DNA from: an uncultured Shewanella sp.
GTDB lineage: Bacteria > Pseudomonadota > Gammaproteobacteria > Enterobacterales > Shewanellaceae
Direction of reading: 5' to 3'
DNA: 64,000 bases
Assembly (NCBI RefSeq): GCF_947491715.1
Contig: NZ_CANLKR010000028.1
Span: 1-64,000, forward strand
Of the stretch, positions 35,318 to 44,650 are shown one piece after another. The notes under the pieces are model-generated. The model was not told where the DNA came from and ran no database searches. It saw only the letters and a program-made list of their open reading frames with translations. The translations under genes were made by a program, and so were the position numbers. Positions within the stretch are counted from its first letter, which is position 1, and every line of letters starts with the position of its first letter.

Positions 35318-37355
35318 TTACAACCTCTTTTATAAAGAATTTTTTTAGTAATCCAATATCAAAGTTTTGTTTAGCATAATATTTGTGATTATTAGGTTGT
35401 GTTTTAAGATCTAAAATAGCTTTTACAGCATCATCAATATTATCAACAACGGGATAACCTGAATAGACTGATTTAGCTCCTTTCCATGGAAATAAAATAG
35501 CATTACATCCTGAAGCAAGTCCTTCTGCAATAGCTGTATGACAACCTTCGACCGTACTGGTTGATAAAACTACATTAATTTTTTTAAACCAATTTGCCAT
35601 ATCGGGCCCAGGTTCATCAAAATAGATAGCATCTCGTAAAATAGGGTTATTATTGATTTTATCAAAAATATTTTTAAATTTTATTTTTTCATTTGGATCG
35701 GACCAGATGAAATCAAATTCCCAAGGCATTTTTGAACGAATATATAATCGATACCTATTATCTATTTCAATTAATTTTTCCATAATTTGAATGGCGCGAT
35801 CAAATCGTTTTATGCTGGTGGGAACAATTCCAACTAATCCTAAATTAAATTCATGACCAGATATTTTATCTCTATCAAAATTTCTACAATTAACATATTG
35901 TGGAAATACGCATATTTTTTCTTTTTCCCAGCCGAATTCTCGTATGCATTGCTCTTTGATTTCATGGCTTACAGTAATGTATTTGTTAATATTTTTTTTA
36001 ATTATTTTGGAGGGGAAATCAGTATTTAATTCAAATCTATGTAAGCGTACAAACATTTTTTGGTGCTTTTTTTTATGTATTGAGTACCATTCAGCAGGTC
36101 CTACACACCATTCTGCCCAAATAATATCTGCCCAATCTAGCAATTTTTTTGACTGTTGTAGATCACCCTTTTTTGTATATTTCCATAAATCTACTTTAAC
36201 TTGAGCGCCGGACTTTATTATTTCTTTTCGAAATTGATCAATAAATTTTATATCATGTGAAGCTATGAGTATTTTTTTATTTTTTAGTTCTTGGTTAAAA
36301 TCAAATATATCATAAATTTTTTCAGATATTGATTTGAAAGTGTATTTTTTTGCAATGTCTTTTACTTTTTTTGCCCAATATTTTTCTTTTTCTCTATTAA
36401 GATTTATTACGTTTTCAATATCATCAATTTTTTCAATATAATAGGGGTAATCTGCTCCTAGCAAACGTACAGTAGCATTTGTTTTATTTAATATTGGTAA
36501 TGTCCCAACATTCATAGATTCTAATAATTTTGTTGATATTTCATTGATATAATTAAACTTATAACTTCTGAAGTTGTAAGAAAAAGTAGATTGAGCAACG
36601 TGTTTAATGGCTTCTTTTCTTTTCATTCCTCCGAGCCATTTGATGTTTTTTGTAGTAAGCTTATCTTTAATTCTCTTAACAAAAAATTTATCTTCTTTGT
36701 TATGGTTGAATTTATCTCCAATGTAAATTTTTTCTAATTTTATATTTTGATCTATATATTCTTCAACTAAATAATTTTTATCTGCTTTTCCTGTATAGAT
36801 AATTTGCCTTTTTTTTGTTATTTTAGCTTGGTGTTCGGGTACCATAGGGGGTAAAATTTCAACTTTACCAGAAAATTCAACATATTTATGTTCAATTAAA
36901 CATCGGGTGCGCTCTGTTTGAACAAAAATATAATTAACTCTATGGTTAGCATCTATCATTTTATCAATTATTTGATAATCATTATTTAGATTAATAATAT
37001 AAGGTGTGACAGGGTAATCAGATTGTTCCAATATATAAGAAAGAAATCGATTTCCTCTTATGATAATACTGCTGATACAATTACTATCAGAAATAATTTT
37101 TATAATCTTTAGTAATCCATAGGGGGATAAAGAATCTTTATATTCATTACCTAAATATTGATTGCTTGATGGATCAATTAAGGTAATAGTGTTATCAAGT
37201 CCATCTGCTAACTTATTATCTGATGATAACTCATGCCTCGTGACTAGGAATACTTTTTTTCCAGATCTTGAAACTACATTTGAAATTGATTGTAACCAAA
37301 CAGATGAACCATCAATGATATTAAAGTTAACATCGGCAAAAATAATAATACTCAT
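35307..37355 (-). CDS. two-domain glycosyltransferase (GT-B), polymer-specific
   Basis: About 682 residues comprising two GT-B-type modules: 1-~350 (MSIIIFADVNFNIIDGSSVW, RQIIYTGKADKNYLVEEYI) and ~360-680 (KILIASHDIKFIDQF, FNLGLVGIVPTSIKRFDRAI, STSTVEGCHTAIAEGLASGC). Both align in order with residues ~845-1545 of the 1552-residue protein at 19771-24429, so this is the same double module without the N-terminal GT4 part. The ATG at 37355 overlaps the upstream stop (TAATG) and has GGAG 8 bases before it; a GTG at 37364 is the longer alternative. The donor sugars are unknown. Confidence 0.84.
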   Translation of the reverse strand: MSIIIFADVNFNIIDGSSVWLQSISNVVSRSGKKVFLVTRHELSSDNKLADGLDNTITLIDPSSNQYLGNEYKDSLSPYGLLKIIKIISDSNCISSIIIRGNRFLSYILEQSDYPVTPYIINLNNDYQIIDKMIDANHRVNYIFVQTERTRCLIEHKYVEFSGKVEILPPMVPEHQAKITKKRQIIYTGKADKNYLVEEYIDQNIKLEKIYIGDKFNHNKEDKFFVKRIKDKLTTKNIKWLGGMKRKEAIKHVAQSTFSYNFRSYKFNYINEISTKLLESMNVGTLPILNKTNATVRLLGADYPYYIEKIDDIENVINLNREKEKYWAKKVKDIAKKYTFKSISEKIYDIFDFNQELKNKKILIASHDIKFIDQFRKEIIKSGAQVKVDLWKYTKKGDLQQSKKLLDWADIIWAEWCVGPAEWYSIHKKKHQKMFVRLHRFELNTDFPSKIIKKNINKYITVSHEIKEQCIREFGWEKEKICVFPQYVNCRNFDRDKISGHEFNLGLVGIVPTSIKRFDRAIQIMEKLIEIDNRYRLYIRSKMPWEFDFIWSDPNEKIKFKNIFDKINNNPILRDAIYFDEPGPDMANWFKKINVVLSTSTVEGCHTAIAEGLASGCNAILFPWKGAKSVYSGYPVVDNIDDAVKAILDLKTQPNNHKYYAKQNFDIGLLKKFFIKEVVNEI

Positions 37356-38032
37356 TATGTCCACTCCAAGTTTAATGAATCCATTTCTTTTTCATATCCA
37401 GAATTTTTAAAATAAATAAGATATTTATGTCTTTTTATTTTGTTTATTTCTGCTTCTAGTCTAGCAGTATCAATAGATGTGTCTATATATAGTAAGTTTA
37501 TGCTTTTATTTAAATTGTCTAGTTCATTTTTTATGTTAGACTTAGGGGAAATAATGATTTCTTTTCCTATGTACTTATTGTTTGTCTTTTTGAACTCTTT
37601 CTTTATTTCAATATATTCATTTTTTGTTATTGTATGGTCAAATACATCAGATATATCACTTGAAAAGTGTATGTTTTCATCTTTTACTAGAAATAGATTG
37701 TTTTCTTTTTTTATTTTCAAAAGAATTGAGGTAAGCTTATGGTCGCTACTAATTTGGTCATAAATGTAATAGCCATTAAAAACACCTTGTTGTTTAAAGT
37801 CAGATGTAAAAATAAATATATCGCATCCAACTGGGTAAATTTCCTCCATTTCAAGCTTATATCGACTCAGATACTCACATTCATTTTTTTTGAATGTGAG
37901 TAATTTTCTATCATTACTATCGAGTAAATGTACTTTAGGCAATGGGGTTGTTTTTTTAGAGCTGATTTTTATTCTTGTTGTTTTATTTATTCTTAGTTTG
38001 AAATGAGCTTTTAATTTGTTTAAAGATAGCAT
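37355..38032 (-). CDS. unknown protein in capsule block 2
   Basis: A 225-residue Lys/Ile/Asn-rich protein that I do not recognise. It has no signal peptide, membrane segment or obvious catalytic motif. The N-terminus is basic (KLKAHFKLRINKTTRIKI). The middle has alternating hydrophobic strands (YPVGCDIFIFTSDFKQQGVF) suggesting a beta-sandwich. The C-terminal third looks alpha/beta (LLYIDTSIDTARLEAEINK). The stop overlaps the start of the 685-residue glycosyltransferase by one base. By position it may correspond to the beta-rich N-terminal region of the 1552-residue protein, detached here as a separate gene. That is a guess from architecture, not similarity. Confidence 0.6.
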   Translation of the reverse strand: MLSLNKLKAHFKLRINKTTRIKISSKKTTPLPKVHLLDSNDRKLLTFKKNECEYLSRYKLEMEEIYPVGCDIFIFTSDFKQQGVFNGYYIYDQISSDHKLTSILLKIKKENNLFLVKDENIHFSSDISDVFDHTITKNEYIEIKKEFKKTNNKYIGKEIIISPKSNIKNELDNLNKSINLLYIDTSIDTARLEAEINKIKRHKYLIYFKNSGYEKEMDSLNLEWT

Positions 38033-38164
38033 TTATATTTACCGGTAATTTAAAGTTTATATTAATCACATTCACATTTATGTTGGGGTTATATAGTTTT
38101 CAAGGTGACTTTAAAACTGCTACATGAATTTTTAATAATATTTAAATAAAAAATCTTTTAATGA

Positions 38165-39433
38165 TTAAAGGCGAGTATATACCTCATTAAATGATCTAGC
38201 ATTCACAAAATCAAGCACATTGGTTTGCTCAAAGGGATAGCAAATAAAGGCTTTATGTTTGACAAGAACTGCAATCACATCAGCCTGTTGTAAGGCATTG
38301 TCTAAATCGACGAGTTTGATATTTTCGAGAGCATTAAATTTTTCGGGTAAGGTGTCTATATTGGGTTCAACCGCGAGCACATCATAGCCTTTTAAGGCTA
38401 AAGCTTGGGTGATGTGCAGTGCTGGGCTTTCACGTAAATCATCAATGTCAGGTTTAAACGCGAGTCCTAAGCAAGCGATAGTGGGGTTTTGAATATGGGC
38501 AACGGCGGCTTCAACTTTTTCCATGACCCATTGGGGCTTTTGATCGTTCGTTTTACGTGCTTGATGAATGATTTTGGCATCAGTGGGGTTTTGATTAACA
38601 ATAAACCAAGGATCAACCGCGATACAATGGCCGCCGACGCCAGCACCGGGCTGCAGAATATTCACTCTAGGGTGTAAATTTGCCAGTTCAATGAGTTCCC
38701 ACACATTGATATTTTGTTTATCGCAGATCATGGATAATTCGTTTGCGAAAGCGATTTGTACATCTCGACTGGCATTTTCGGTGAGCTTGGCCATTTCAGC
38801 TGTACGCGCATTAGTGGCGATGCAGTGACCTTTATGAACAAACATCTTATATACCGCTGTAGCAGCTTCGGTACTGGTGTTATCCATGCCACCTATGATG
38901 CGATCATTTTCAACTAACTCACGAATGACTTGACCGGGCAGAACTCGCTCGGGGCAGTGGGCGATGAGTATATCAGGAGTTTCGCCTTGCTTTACTGTGT
39001 GTGGAAAACTTAAATCCGGTCTAGCGGCTTGCAGCCAATCGGCCATTTTTTCGGTGGCGCCAACAGGGGAAGTGGATTCTAGTACCACTAAGTTTCCCTT
39101 AACGAGCAACGGAGCGATCGCATTAGCGGCAGCTTGAATGTACTTTAAGTCAGGTTGATGTTCGTCGCCAATAAAAGGCGTGGGGACGGCAATAAGAAAA
39201 GCATCGGCGGCTTGTGTTTCTGTATGCGCCGTTAAGTATCCTTCTTTTACCGCTTGTTTAACGATGGCTTCAAGCCCAGGTTCAACAATGTGGATTTTTC
39301 CTTGATTAATGGTATTCACTGCATCTTGATTAATATCGACGCCTTTTACACGGATTTTGTTACTGGCAATGACAGCCGCTGTGGGTAAACCGATGTAACC
39401 TAAACCAATGACTGAGAGGGAGTTAAATTTCAT
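38165..39433 (-). CDS. wecC: UDP-N-acetyl-D-mannosamine dehydrogenase, copy 2
   Basis: A 422-residue close paralogue of 24826-26091, converting UDP-ManNAc to UDP-ManNAcA. It has GLGYIGLPTAAVIAS at the start, NVQ-type hinge ENASRDVQIAFANEL, the catalytic Cys in GVGGHCIAVDPWFI, and LGLAFKPDIDDLRESPAL. Several DNA stretches of 45-60 bases are identical to copy 1 while flanking codons differ. In this unit it follows wecB directly (76 bases), whereas copy 1 is separated from its wecB by the whole polymer block and exporter set. Together with wecB it would supply ManNAcA for the block-2 polymer. Confidence 0.93.
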   Translation of the reverse strand: MKFNSLSVIGLGYIGLPTAAVIASNKIRVKGVDINQDAVNTINQGKIHIVEPGLEAIVKQAVKEGYLTAHTETQAADAFLIAVPTPFIGDEHQPDLKYIQAAANAIAPLLVKGNLVVLESTSPVGATEKMADWLQAARPDLSFPHTVKQGETPDILIAHCPERVLPGQVIRELVENDRIIGGMDNTSTEAATAVYKMFVHKGHCIATNARTAEMAKLTENASRDVQIAFANELSMICDKQNINVWELIELANLHPRVNILQPGAGVGGHCIAVDPWFIVNQNPTDAKIIHQARKTNDQKPQWVMEKVEAAVAHIQNPTIACLGLAFKPDIDDLRESPALHITQALALKGYDVLAVEPNIDTLPEKFNALENIKLVDLDNALQQADVIAVLVKHKAFICYPFEQTNVLDFVNARSFNEVYTRL

Positions 39434-39509
39434 TTTCGACTCTTTATTTAGAGATATTTTTAAAAGGAGAGGTTTTTACTTAATAAACAGAATTTATTGC
39501 CCATGATGG

Positions 39510-40691
39510 CTAGGCTGCTGACATTGACATATCAATTTGCAAACTAAGGGCATTATTTGAATCTAATACTGCGTTGACAATACGTTGGCTGGTGTTGCCA
39601 TCACCATAAGGGTTACTTGCATGGCTCATGACTTGATATGCGAGTTCATCGTCTAATAATCGATTGGTTTCATATATAATGGTTTTATCGCAAGTGCCAA
39701 CGAGTCTCACTGTACCCGCTTTGACTGCTGCTGGGCGCTCTGTGGTGTCACGCATACACAGCACTGGAATACCTAAAGTAGGCGCTTCTTCTTGTATACC
39801 GCCAGAGTCGGTCAATATGATGTGGCTTTGTTTCATAAGATAAATAAAAGGCAGATAATCTTGAGGGGCAATTAAAAAGACATTATCAAGAGCGGATAAA
39901 TTTCGCTTGACGGGCTCTTGAACATTGGGATTAAGGTGTACAGGATACACAATTTGTACATCATTTCGCTTAGCAAGTGTGGCTAATGCTTTGCAGATAC
40001 GTTCAAATCCTTCACCGTGATTTTCTCGTCTATGACCAGTGACGAGAATGAGCTTTTTATCTTGTTTTAAGAAGGGAAATTGATTGGCGAGTGTCTTTTG
40101 CATTTGGCTATCATTATCGATACGTTTATTCACTTCAATGAGTGCATCGATGACAGAATTGCCAGTGACGAAAATGCTTTCAGGTGCTGTATTTTCTAAA
40201 ATCAAGTTTTTAAGTGAACTCACCGTTGGCGTATAATGTTGATCTGCAATACTACCGGTCAGCATGCGCATGCCTTCTTCCGGCCACGGTGAATAAATGT
40301 TACCCGTGCGTAATCCTGCTTCTACGTGCCCGACAGCCACTTTATGATAATAAGCGGATAGCGTTGCAGCAAAAGAGGTTGCCGTATCACCATGAACGAG
40401 GATCCGAGTAGGTTCAAAGGCATTAAAAATAGGTTTAAGGCCTTGTAAAATAGCAGTTGTTATATCGGTTAGATCTTGGCCCGGTTTCATAATATTTAAA
40501 TCATAATCGGGTATGATTTTAAATAATGCTAATACTTGATCGAGCATTTCTCTATGTTGTCCAGTCACACAAACTTTAATATCAACATCTGGTCTTTTTT
40601 TAAAGGCTGTAACAATAGGCGCCATTTTTATTGCTTCAGGGCGAGTGCCGAAAACAATTAAAATCCGTTTTTTATTATTAATGATTGTCAT
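39510..40691 (-). CDS. wecB: UDP-N-acetylglucosamine 2-epimerase (non-hydrolysing), copy 2
   Basis: A 393-residue paralogue of 3382-4554 with the same blocks: VFGTRPEAIKMAPIV, VTGQHREMLDQVLALF, HGDTATSFAATLSAYY, HVEAGLRTGNIYSPWPEE, VTGHRRENHGEGFERI, DSGGIQEEAPTLGIPVL and TTERPAAVKAGTVRLVG. It makes UDP-ManNAc for WecC. It lies 19 bases after the CgeB-like gene and 76 before wecC. Downstream of kpsMTED the order kpsD-cgeB-like-wecB is the same in both halves of the locus. Confidence 0.96.
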   Translation of the reverse strand: MTIINNKKRILIVFGTRPEAIKMAPIVTAFKKRPDVDIKVCVTGQHREMLDQVLALFKIIPDYDLNIMKPGQDLTDITTAILQGLKPIFNAFEPTRILVHGDTATSFAATLSAYYHKVAVGHVEAGLRTGNIYSPWPEEGMRMLTGSIADQHYTPTVSSLKNLILENTAPESIFVTGNSVIDALIEVNKRIDNDSQMQKTLANQFPFLKQDKKLILVTGHRRENHGEGFERICKALATLAKRNDVQIVYPVHLNPNVQEPVKRNLSALDNVFLIAPQDYLPFIYLMKQSHIILTDSGGIQEEAPTLGIPVLCMRDTTERPAAVKAGTVRLVGTCDKTIIYETNRLLDDELAYQVMSHASNPYGDGNTSQRIVNAVLDSNNALSLQIDMSMSAA

Positions 40692-40710
40692 TTTTTATCC
40701 TTATGGTGAC

Positions 40711-41685
40711 TTAGGCCAGTGTTTTTATTATTTGGTCCAATCTGTGTTGCCAAGTGTGACTGTCGAGCACAATTTGTTGAATATTGATGGCATCTTGATG
40801 GCGAAGTTCATGATCCTTTAGGTACTCATTGCAAATTACTGATGCTAATTTTGCATCGTGAATTTGAGGAATATATGACCCAAAAATAGCGTCAATAGCG
40901 ACTGAGGGGCTACTTAACATTGGACTTGCGCATGCCGCTAATTCAAATACTCGTCTCGATAACATGGTTTTGGATGATTGAACGGTGTTGAAATTCAGAT
41001 ATAAATGATATTGCTTATATAAGTTATGAATGTCTTTAGCTGGGATCCCAGGTTGGCAATATTTTCTAAAGGCCAATGGAAAGCTGCAGGGTGTTTCGTT
41101 TTGCCAAAATCGATCAAAGATAATCAGGTTTTGATCTTCAATCTCGCTTAGTATTTTTTTTTGTTCTTCACTTCGACTTTTTAGTTCATTTCCATAATAT
41201 CCACCTAAAAAAGCGAGATTGGCTAATCTTTTTTGTGCTTTTCTTGAATGATGTATTTGGGGTTGAGCGGCAAACATGAGTACATCAATATGTTTAAAAT
41301 TTGCGTTCAGCGATAAATAGTGGGGAATACAATGAATATCTGTTGTATAGATGTACTCAAATAATTGTGCCGTGTGTGAAAAGCGATCAAAGTGTATTGG
41401 ATCTTCTTTATTCCAAAATACGGTTGGAATTGATCTTTTTTTACAATATGAGACTAATTTTTCCAGAGATTTATCATGAATATTAATATCTAAATCAACG
41501 ATTTTTCTGCGCCAGCGATTATGGTGTCCTCTCCAAGCTGATTCAACGAGTAAAAAATCGGGTTTATAGCGATTGATATTCCATAACCAGTTTCTTGGGG
41601 TTAAATGAATCAATTGTGCGTCAAATGACAAGCCTAATGTGGTGGCTTCATCGACAATAACGGCTATTTTAAGTTTTCGGCGCAT
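40711..41685 (-). CDS. CgeB-like glycosyltransferase, copy 2
   Basis: 324 residues, the same length as copy 1 (4582-5556) and similar throughout: LKIAVIVDEATTLGL, DFLLVESAWRG, PTVFWNKEDPIHFDRF, LAFLGGYYGNELKSRSEEQ, YLNFNTVQSSKTMLSRRVFEL. Family CgeB / Glyco_trans_1_2, inferred cytoplasmic sugar transferase. It is 12 bases after kpsD. Conservation of sequence and position in both exporter sets argues that it serves a step common to both polymers. Confidence 0.75.
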   Translation of the reverse strand: MRRKLKIAVIVDEATTLGLSFDAQLIHLTPRNWLWNINRYKPDFLLVESAWRGHHNRWRRKIVDLDINIHDKSLEKLVSYCKKRSIPTVFWNKEDPIHFDRFSHTAQLFEYIYTTDIHCIPHYLSLNANFKHIDVLMFAAQPQIHHSRKAQKRLANLAFLGGYYGNELKSRSEEQKKILSEIEDQNLIIFDRFWQNETPCSFPLAFRKYCQPGIPAKDIHNLYKQYHLYLNFNTVQSSKTMLSRRVFELAACASPMLSSPSVAIDAIFGSYIPQIHDAKLASVICNEYLKDHELRHQDAINIQQIVLDSHTWQHRLDQIIKTLA

Positions 41686-41697
41686 AATAGGGACTTC

Positions 41698-43437
41698 TTA
41701 TATCGCCAAGACCACGGCTGCCGACATGGCGATTTGGAAAATAATTTGAGTGATGTCTTTGGCAAATTGAAAGCCTTTTTCATCGGGTTTGGATAACACA
41801 AAAATTTCATCGCCGGGGCCGATGAGGGTAATGTCATCAAGAGAGTCATTGACGGTTATAAAGCTGCCATTGGGTTTCATGATGAGCACATTCATGTCAT
41901 CAATGTCTCGATGACTGCCGCCCGCCTTGTTGATGAAGGCTTCAGCATCCAGTTTAGGGTTATAGGCGATGGCGGTGGGGAACATGACTTCACCGTGGAT
42001 GATCACTAAGTTACGTTTGGCTGGGATCACCACGCGATCTCCTTGCTGTAAAATGATTTGGCTAACATCCTTATTATCATTTAATAATACTTGGCCTTTA
42101 GGGGTCACTTTGCGAGCCTTGTCTATCCATTGCAAAATGATTTTTGCTTCGGCGGCCCGCAGCTCTGCGGCCTCTTTAGTATCAGAACGTTTAGTGAGCA
42201 CGCTTTGCTCAAGGGAAGACAATGAGGCTTGCAGCATGTCATATTGTCTTTTGGCCACAGAAGGGCGGTAAAGTTGAACTGCCGCCCTATTGGATAAGGA
42301 TGTAAATTGCGTATTGTCGAGTAAATCGCTAAGACTGGATCCCCAAGGTAGGACTGTTTCTTGGGCAGAGTTATGTTCGCCAATCACATCGACGCTGATG
42401 GTTTGGGCTCTGAGTTGTGAGCTGATTTTAATCAAGGCACCGGGATTGACGTTGACATTGGCTGCTTGAGCGAGAGTATATTGCTTGGCATTCACCGCGC
42501 GATTGGCACTAATGGATAAAGCGGGCTGAGCAATCTTGATGGCAGCTGTTTGATTAGTTTCATTAGTTTCATTAGTTTCATTAGTTTCAGTGAATGGCTG
42601 AGCGGGTGATGTATTTTGCTCGGCTTCAATCACAGTAATGTGAGTGGCTTGCTCATCAATGACCACGGCCTGTAAGATGCTCTCAAGGGAGGAATGGTCA
42701 TTGAGTTCATATTGCCCATGGAACCCAATTTCGCCTTCAAGGGTGACTTCCCCTTGTTTGGGGCCGATAAAAATCACATCACCGTCTTGAAATTGCAAGG
42801 CGGGCATCTCGCCTTGTTGCAAAAATTGATATAAGTCGATGCGTGCGATTGCTTGATTATTTCGTTTAACTTGAATATTGCGATAACTGCCAATGTCTTG
42901 TCGAATACCACCCGCTTGATCGATAAAACGCAGCACGCTGTCGGCACTTTGGCCCGGATACAGACCGGGTTTTACCACCATGCCCGCGAGAAACACTTTG
43001 ACCTCTTGACTCGACATGAGTGACACATAGACTTCGACATTGGCTTTATAGACTCGTTTAACGCTGTTTAAAATCACTTGGTTTAAATGGCTATTTGTGA
43101 TCCCAAGGACTTTAATGGGGCCGACTTTAGGAATGAAAATATTGCCTTGGGGATCGACATTGACCTCGGCTTGGTAATCGATAGCGCCCCAAATTTGAAT
43201 AAGCAGTTTATCCCCTTGAGTGATGACATAATGAGGATTGATGGCCGAAAAGGCAGTTTGGCTAAAGCCGCCTTCAAATAACCAGCTCCCATAGCGTTGG
43301 GTTGCGTGAGTATCGCTAATGCTAATGCTGGGGCTGAGCTCGGCAGTGGGATCTTGTTGTAAATTGGCTGACACACTCTGTGTGTATATCATGGATAAAC
43401 AGAGCATACTCGTTACTATGCGGGAGAGGGCATTCAT
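41698..43437 (-). CDS. kpsD: KpsD-type outer membrane polysaccharide export protein, copy 2
   Basis: A 579-residue paralogue of 5571-7244. It has a signal peptide of about 24 residues (LCLSMIYTQSVSA), the export domain (YVITQGDKLLIQIWGAIDYQ, DPQGNIFIPKVGPIKVLG), SLBB-like repeats (VFLAGMVVKPGLYPGQSAD, VTLEGEIGFHGQYEL, VIIHGEVMFPTAIAYN) and a hydrophobic C-terminus. It is longer than copy 1 mainly because of an insert around residue 290 that contains ETN repeated about four times, encoded by a 9-bp tandem repeat. The start overlaps kpsE by 4 bases. Confidence 0.95.
   Translation of the reverse strand: MNALSRIVTSMLCLSMIYTQSVSANLQQDPTAELSPSISISDTHATQRYGSWLFEGGFSQTAFSAINPHYVITQGDKLLIQIWGAIDYQAEVNVDPQGNIFIPKVGPIKVLGITNSHLNQVILNSVKRVYKANVEVYVSLMSSQEVKVFLAGMVVKPGLYPGQSADSVLRFIDQAGGIRQDIGSYRNIQVKRNNQAIARIDLYQFLQQGEMPALQFQDGDVIFIGPKQGEVTLEGEIGFHGQYELNDHSSLESILQAVVIDEQATHITVIEAEQNTSPAQPFTETNETNETNETNQTAAIKIAQPALSISANRAVNAKQYTLAQAANVNVNPGALIKISSQLRAQTISVDVIGEHNSAQETVLPWGSSLSDLLDNTQFTSLSNRAAVQLYRPSVAKRQYDMLQASLSSLEQSVLTKRSDTKEAAELRAAEAKIILQWIDKARKVTPKGQVLLNDNKDVSQIILQQGDRVVIPAKRNLVIIHGEVMFPTAIAYNPKLDAEAFINKAGGSHRDIDDMNVLIMKPNGSFITVNDSLDDITLIGPGDEIFVLSKPDEKGFQFAKDITQIIFQIAMSAAVVLAI
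42553..42588. repeat. 9-bp tandem repeat inside kpsD copy 2
   Basis: ATTAGTTTC occurs four times in a row, encoding Glu-Thr-Asn units on the minus strand. The unit is a multiple of three, so copy-number change would vary the length of a linker in KpsD without a frameshift. Copy 1 lacks it. Confidence 0.9.
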
Positions 43438-44645
43438 TCGCGATGTTCCTTGATAATGGCAATAATTAAACGGCCGACTAAATACAGTAATAGGAGTACG
43501 ACAAACCAGGTCATGATGTTATAGAGGCGTTTGGGATACTGGTTGTCTTGGGCAATTCTAGGGTGTTCAATAATTAATAAGTGTTTTAATTGATTGAAGG
43601 CGTCACTTCTCATTTGTTCAAGGGTGATGAGTGACGATTGATACAGATCCGCCGCCAGCGTGGTATTGAGTTCAATGTCTTTAAAACGCAGGCTCACTTT
43701 ATTCAGTGAGGGTTTGTCTTCTTGCGTGAGTTTTTGTTTCTCTTGGGCTAGTTGTGAAGTGAGAGCCTCAATTTGAAATTGTTTCGCAATAATTTCGCTG
43801 GCATCACTTCGCATGTAAGCGTTTAAAGACTTGAGTTCGGCTTGCTTGGCAATAATTTGTGATTCTAATTGATTCATGGCTTCCAGTAAGGAGGCGCTTT
43901 GTAGCTCGGGATTAAATAAGCTAAATTCATCTTGAAAAGCAATTAACTTCACTTGTTGCAGCTTTAATTCGTCATAGGCGCGATTGACTTCTTTTTTTGC
44001 ATATTCTAACTGTTGCTTAGCCATGCTTTCGCCGAGTTGATTAATAAACTGCTCACTGACTTTAAGTAAGGCTTGGGTCGTTGCTAACGCAAATTCAGGT
44101 GTAAACGCTTGCACTTCAATGGTTAAAATCTCTGACATTTCATCATAGTTGACGTGAATGTGTTGTTTGAAATAGGCAATGTACTCTTCTTGGCTGCTGC
44201 CTTTTGATAAGCGGCTGATGATATCCCAAGTGTGAGCTTGATAATGTTGCTTGAGATTAACTTGCGTATTTAACGCCAGCGCCATTTCGGGTGAGCGAAT
44301 GTACTCTTGTAAAATAAGTGCATCACGCATGGTGGGTGAGCTGCCCGTGATGGCGGCAAGTCCCATGAGAGGAATGGGGCTCTGACCGGCTTGCTTAACG
44401 ACAAATTGTGCTTGGCTGACATATCGTGGCGAGGCGATGAGACTAAAATAAACAACGATGAGTAAGGATGCGGCAATCACCAGTGCAAATGACCCCAACT
44501 TGGCCCATGTTTGGTATAAGGTTTTTCTTGTGTGTATGTAGGCCTTAGAGTCGGCGAGAAATAATTTGGGATTCCGGCGTAACTTGCGTATTTTTCGTTC
44601 CACTTTACTCAGTGGCTGCACTTTTTTTTGAGAAGTCATGGGCAT
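43434..44645 (-). CDS. kpsE: KpsE-type capsule export inner membrane protein, copy 2
   Basis: A 403-residue paralogue of 7241-8476. Basic N-terminus, membrane segment (LGSFALVIAASLLIVVYFSLI, about 50-72), SPRYVSQAQFVVKQAG, a long periplasmic coiled coil, and a C-terminal membrane segment (IMTWFVVLLLLYLVGRLI) ending IIAIIKEHRE as in copy 1. It lies 5 bases after kpsT and overlaps kpsD by 4 bases. Both membrane segments are intact, so the protein should be functional. Confidence 0.94.
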   Translation of the reverse strand: MPMTSQKKVQPLSKVERKIRKLRRNPKLFLADSKAYIHTRKTLYQTWAKLGSFALVIAASLLIVVYFSLIASPRYVSQAQFVVKQAGQSPIPLMGLAAITGSSPTMRDALILQEYIRSPEMALALNTQVNLKQHYQAHTWDIISRLSKGSSQEEYIAYFKQHIHVNYDEMSEILTIEVQAFTPEFALATTQALLKVSEQFINQLGESMAKQQLEYAKKEVNRAYDELKLQQVKLIAFQDEFSLFNPELQSASLLEAMNQLESQIIAKQAELKSLNAYMRSDASEIIAKQFQIEALTSQLAQEKQKLTQEDKPSLNKVSLRFKDIELNTTLAADLYQSSLITLEQMRSDAFNQLKHLLIIEHPRIAQDNQYPKRLYNIMTWFVVLLLLYLVGRLIIAIIKEHRE

Positions 44646-44650
44646 AATCG

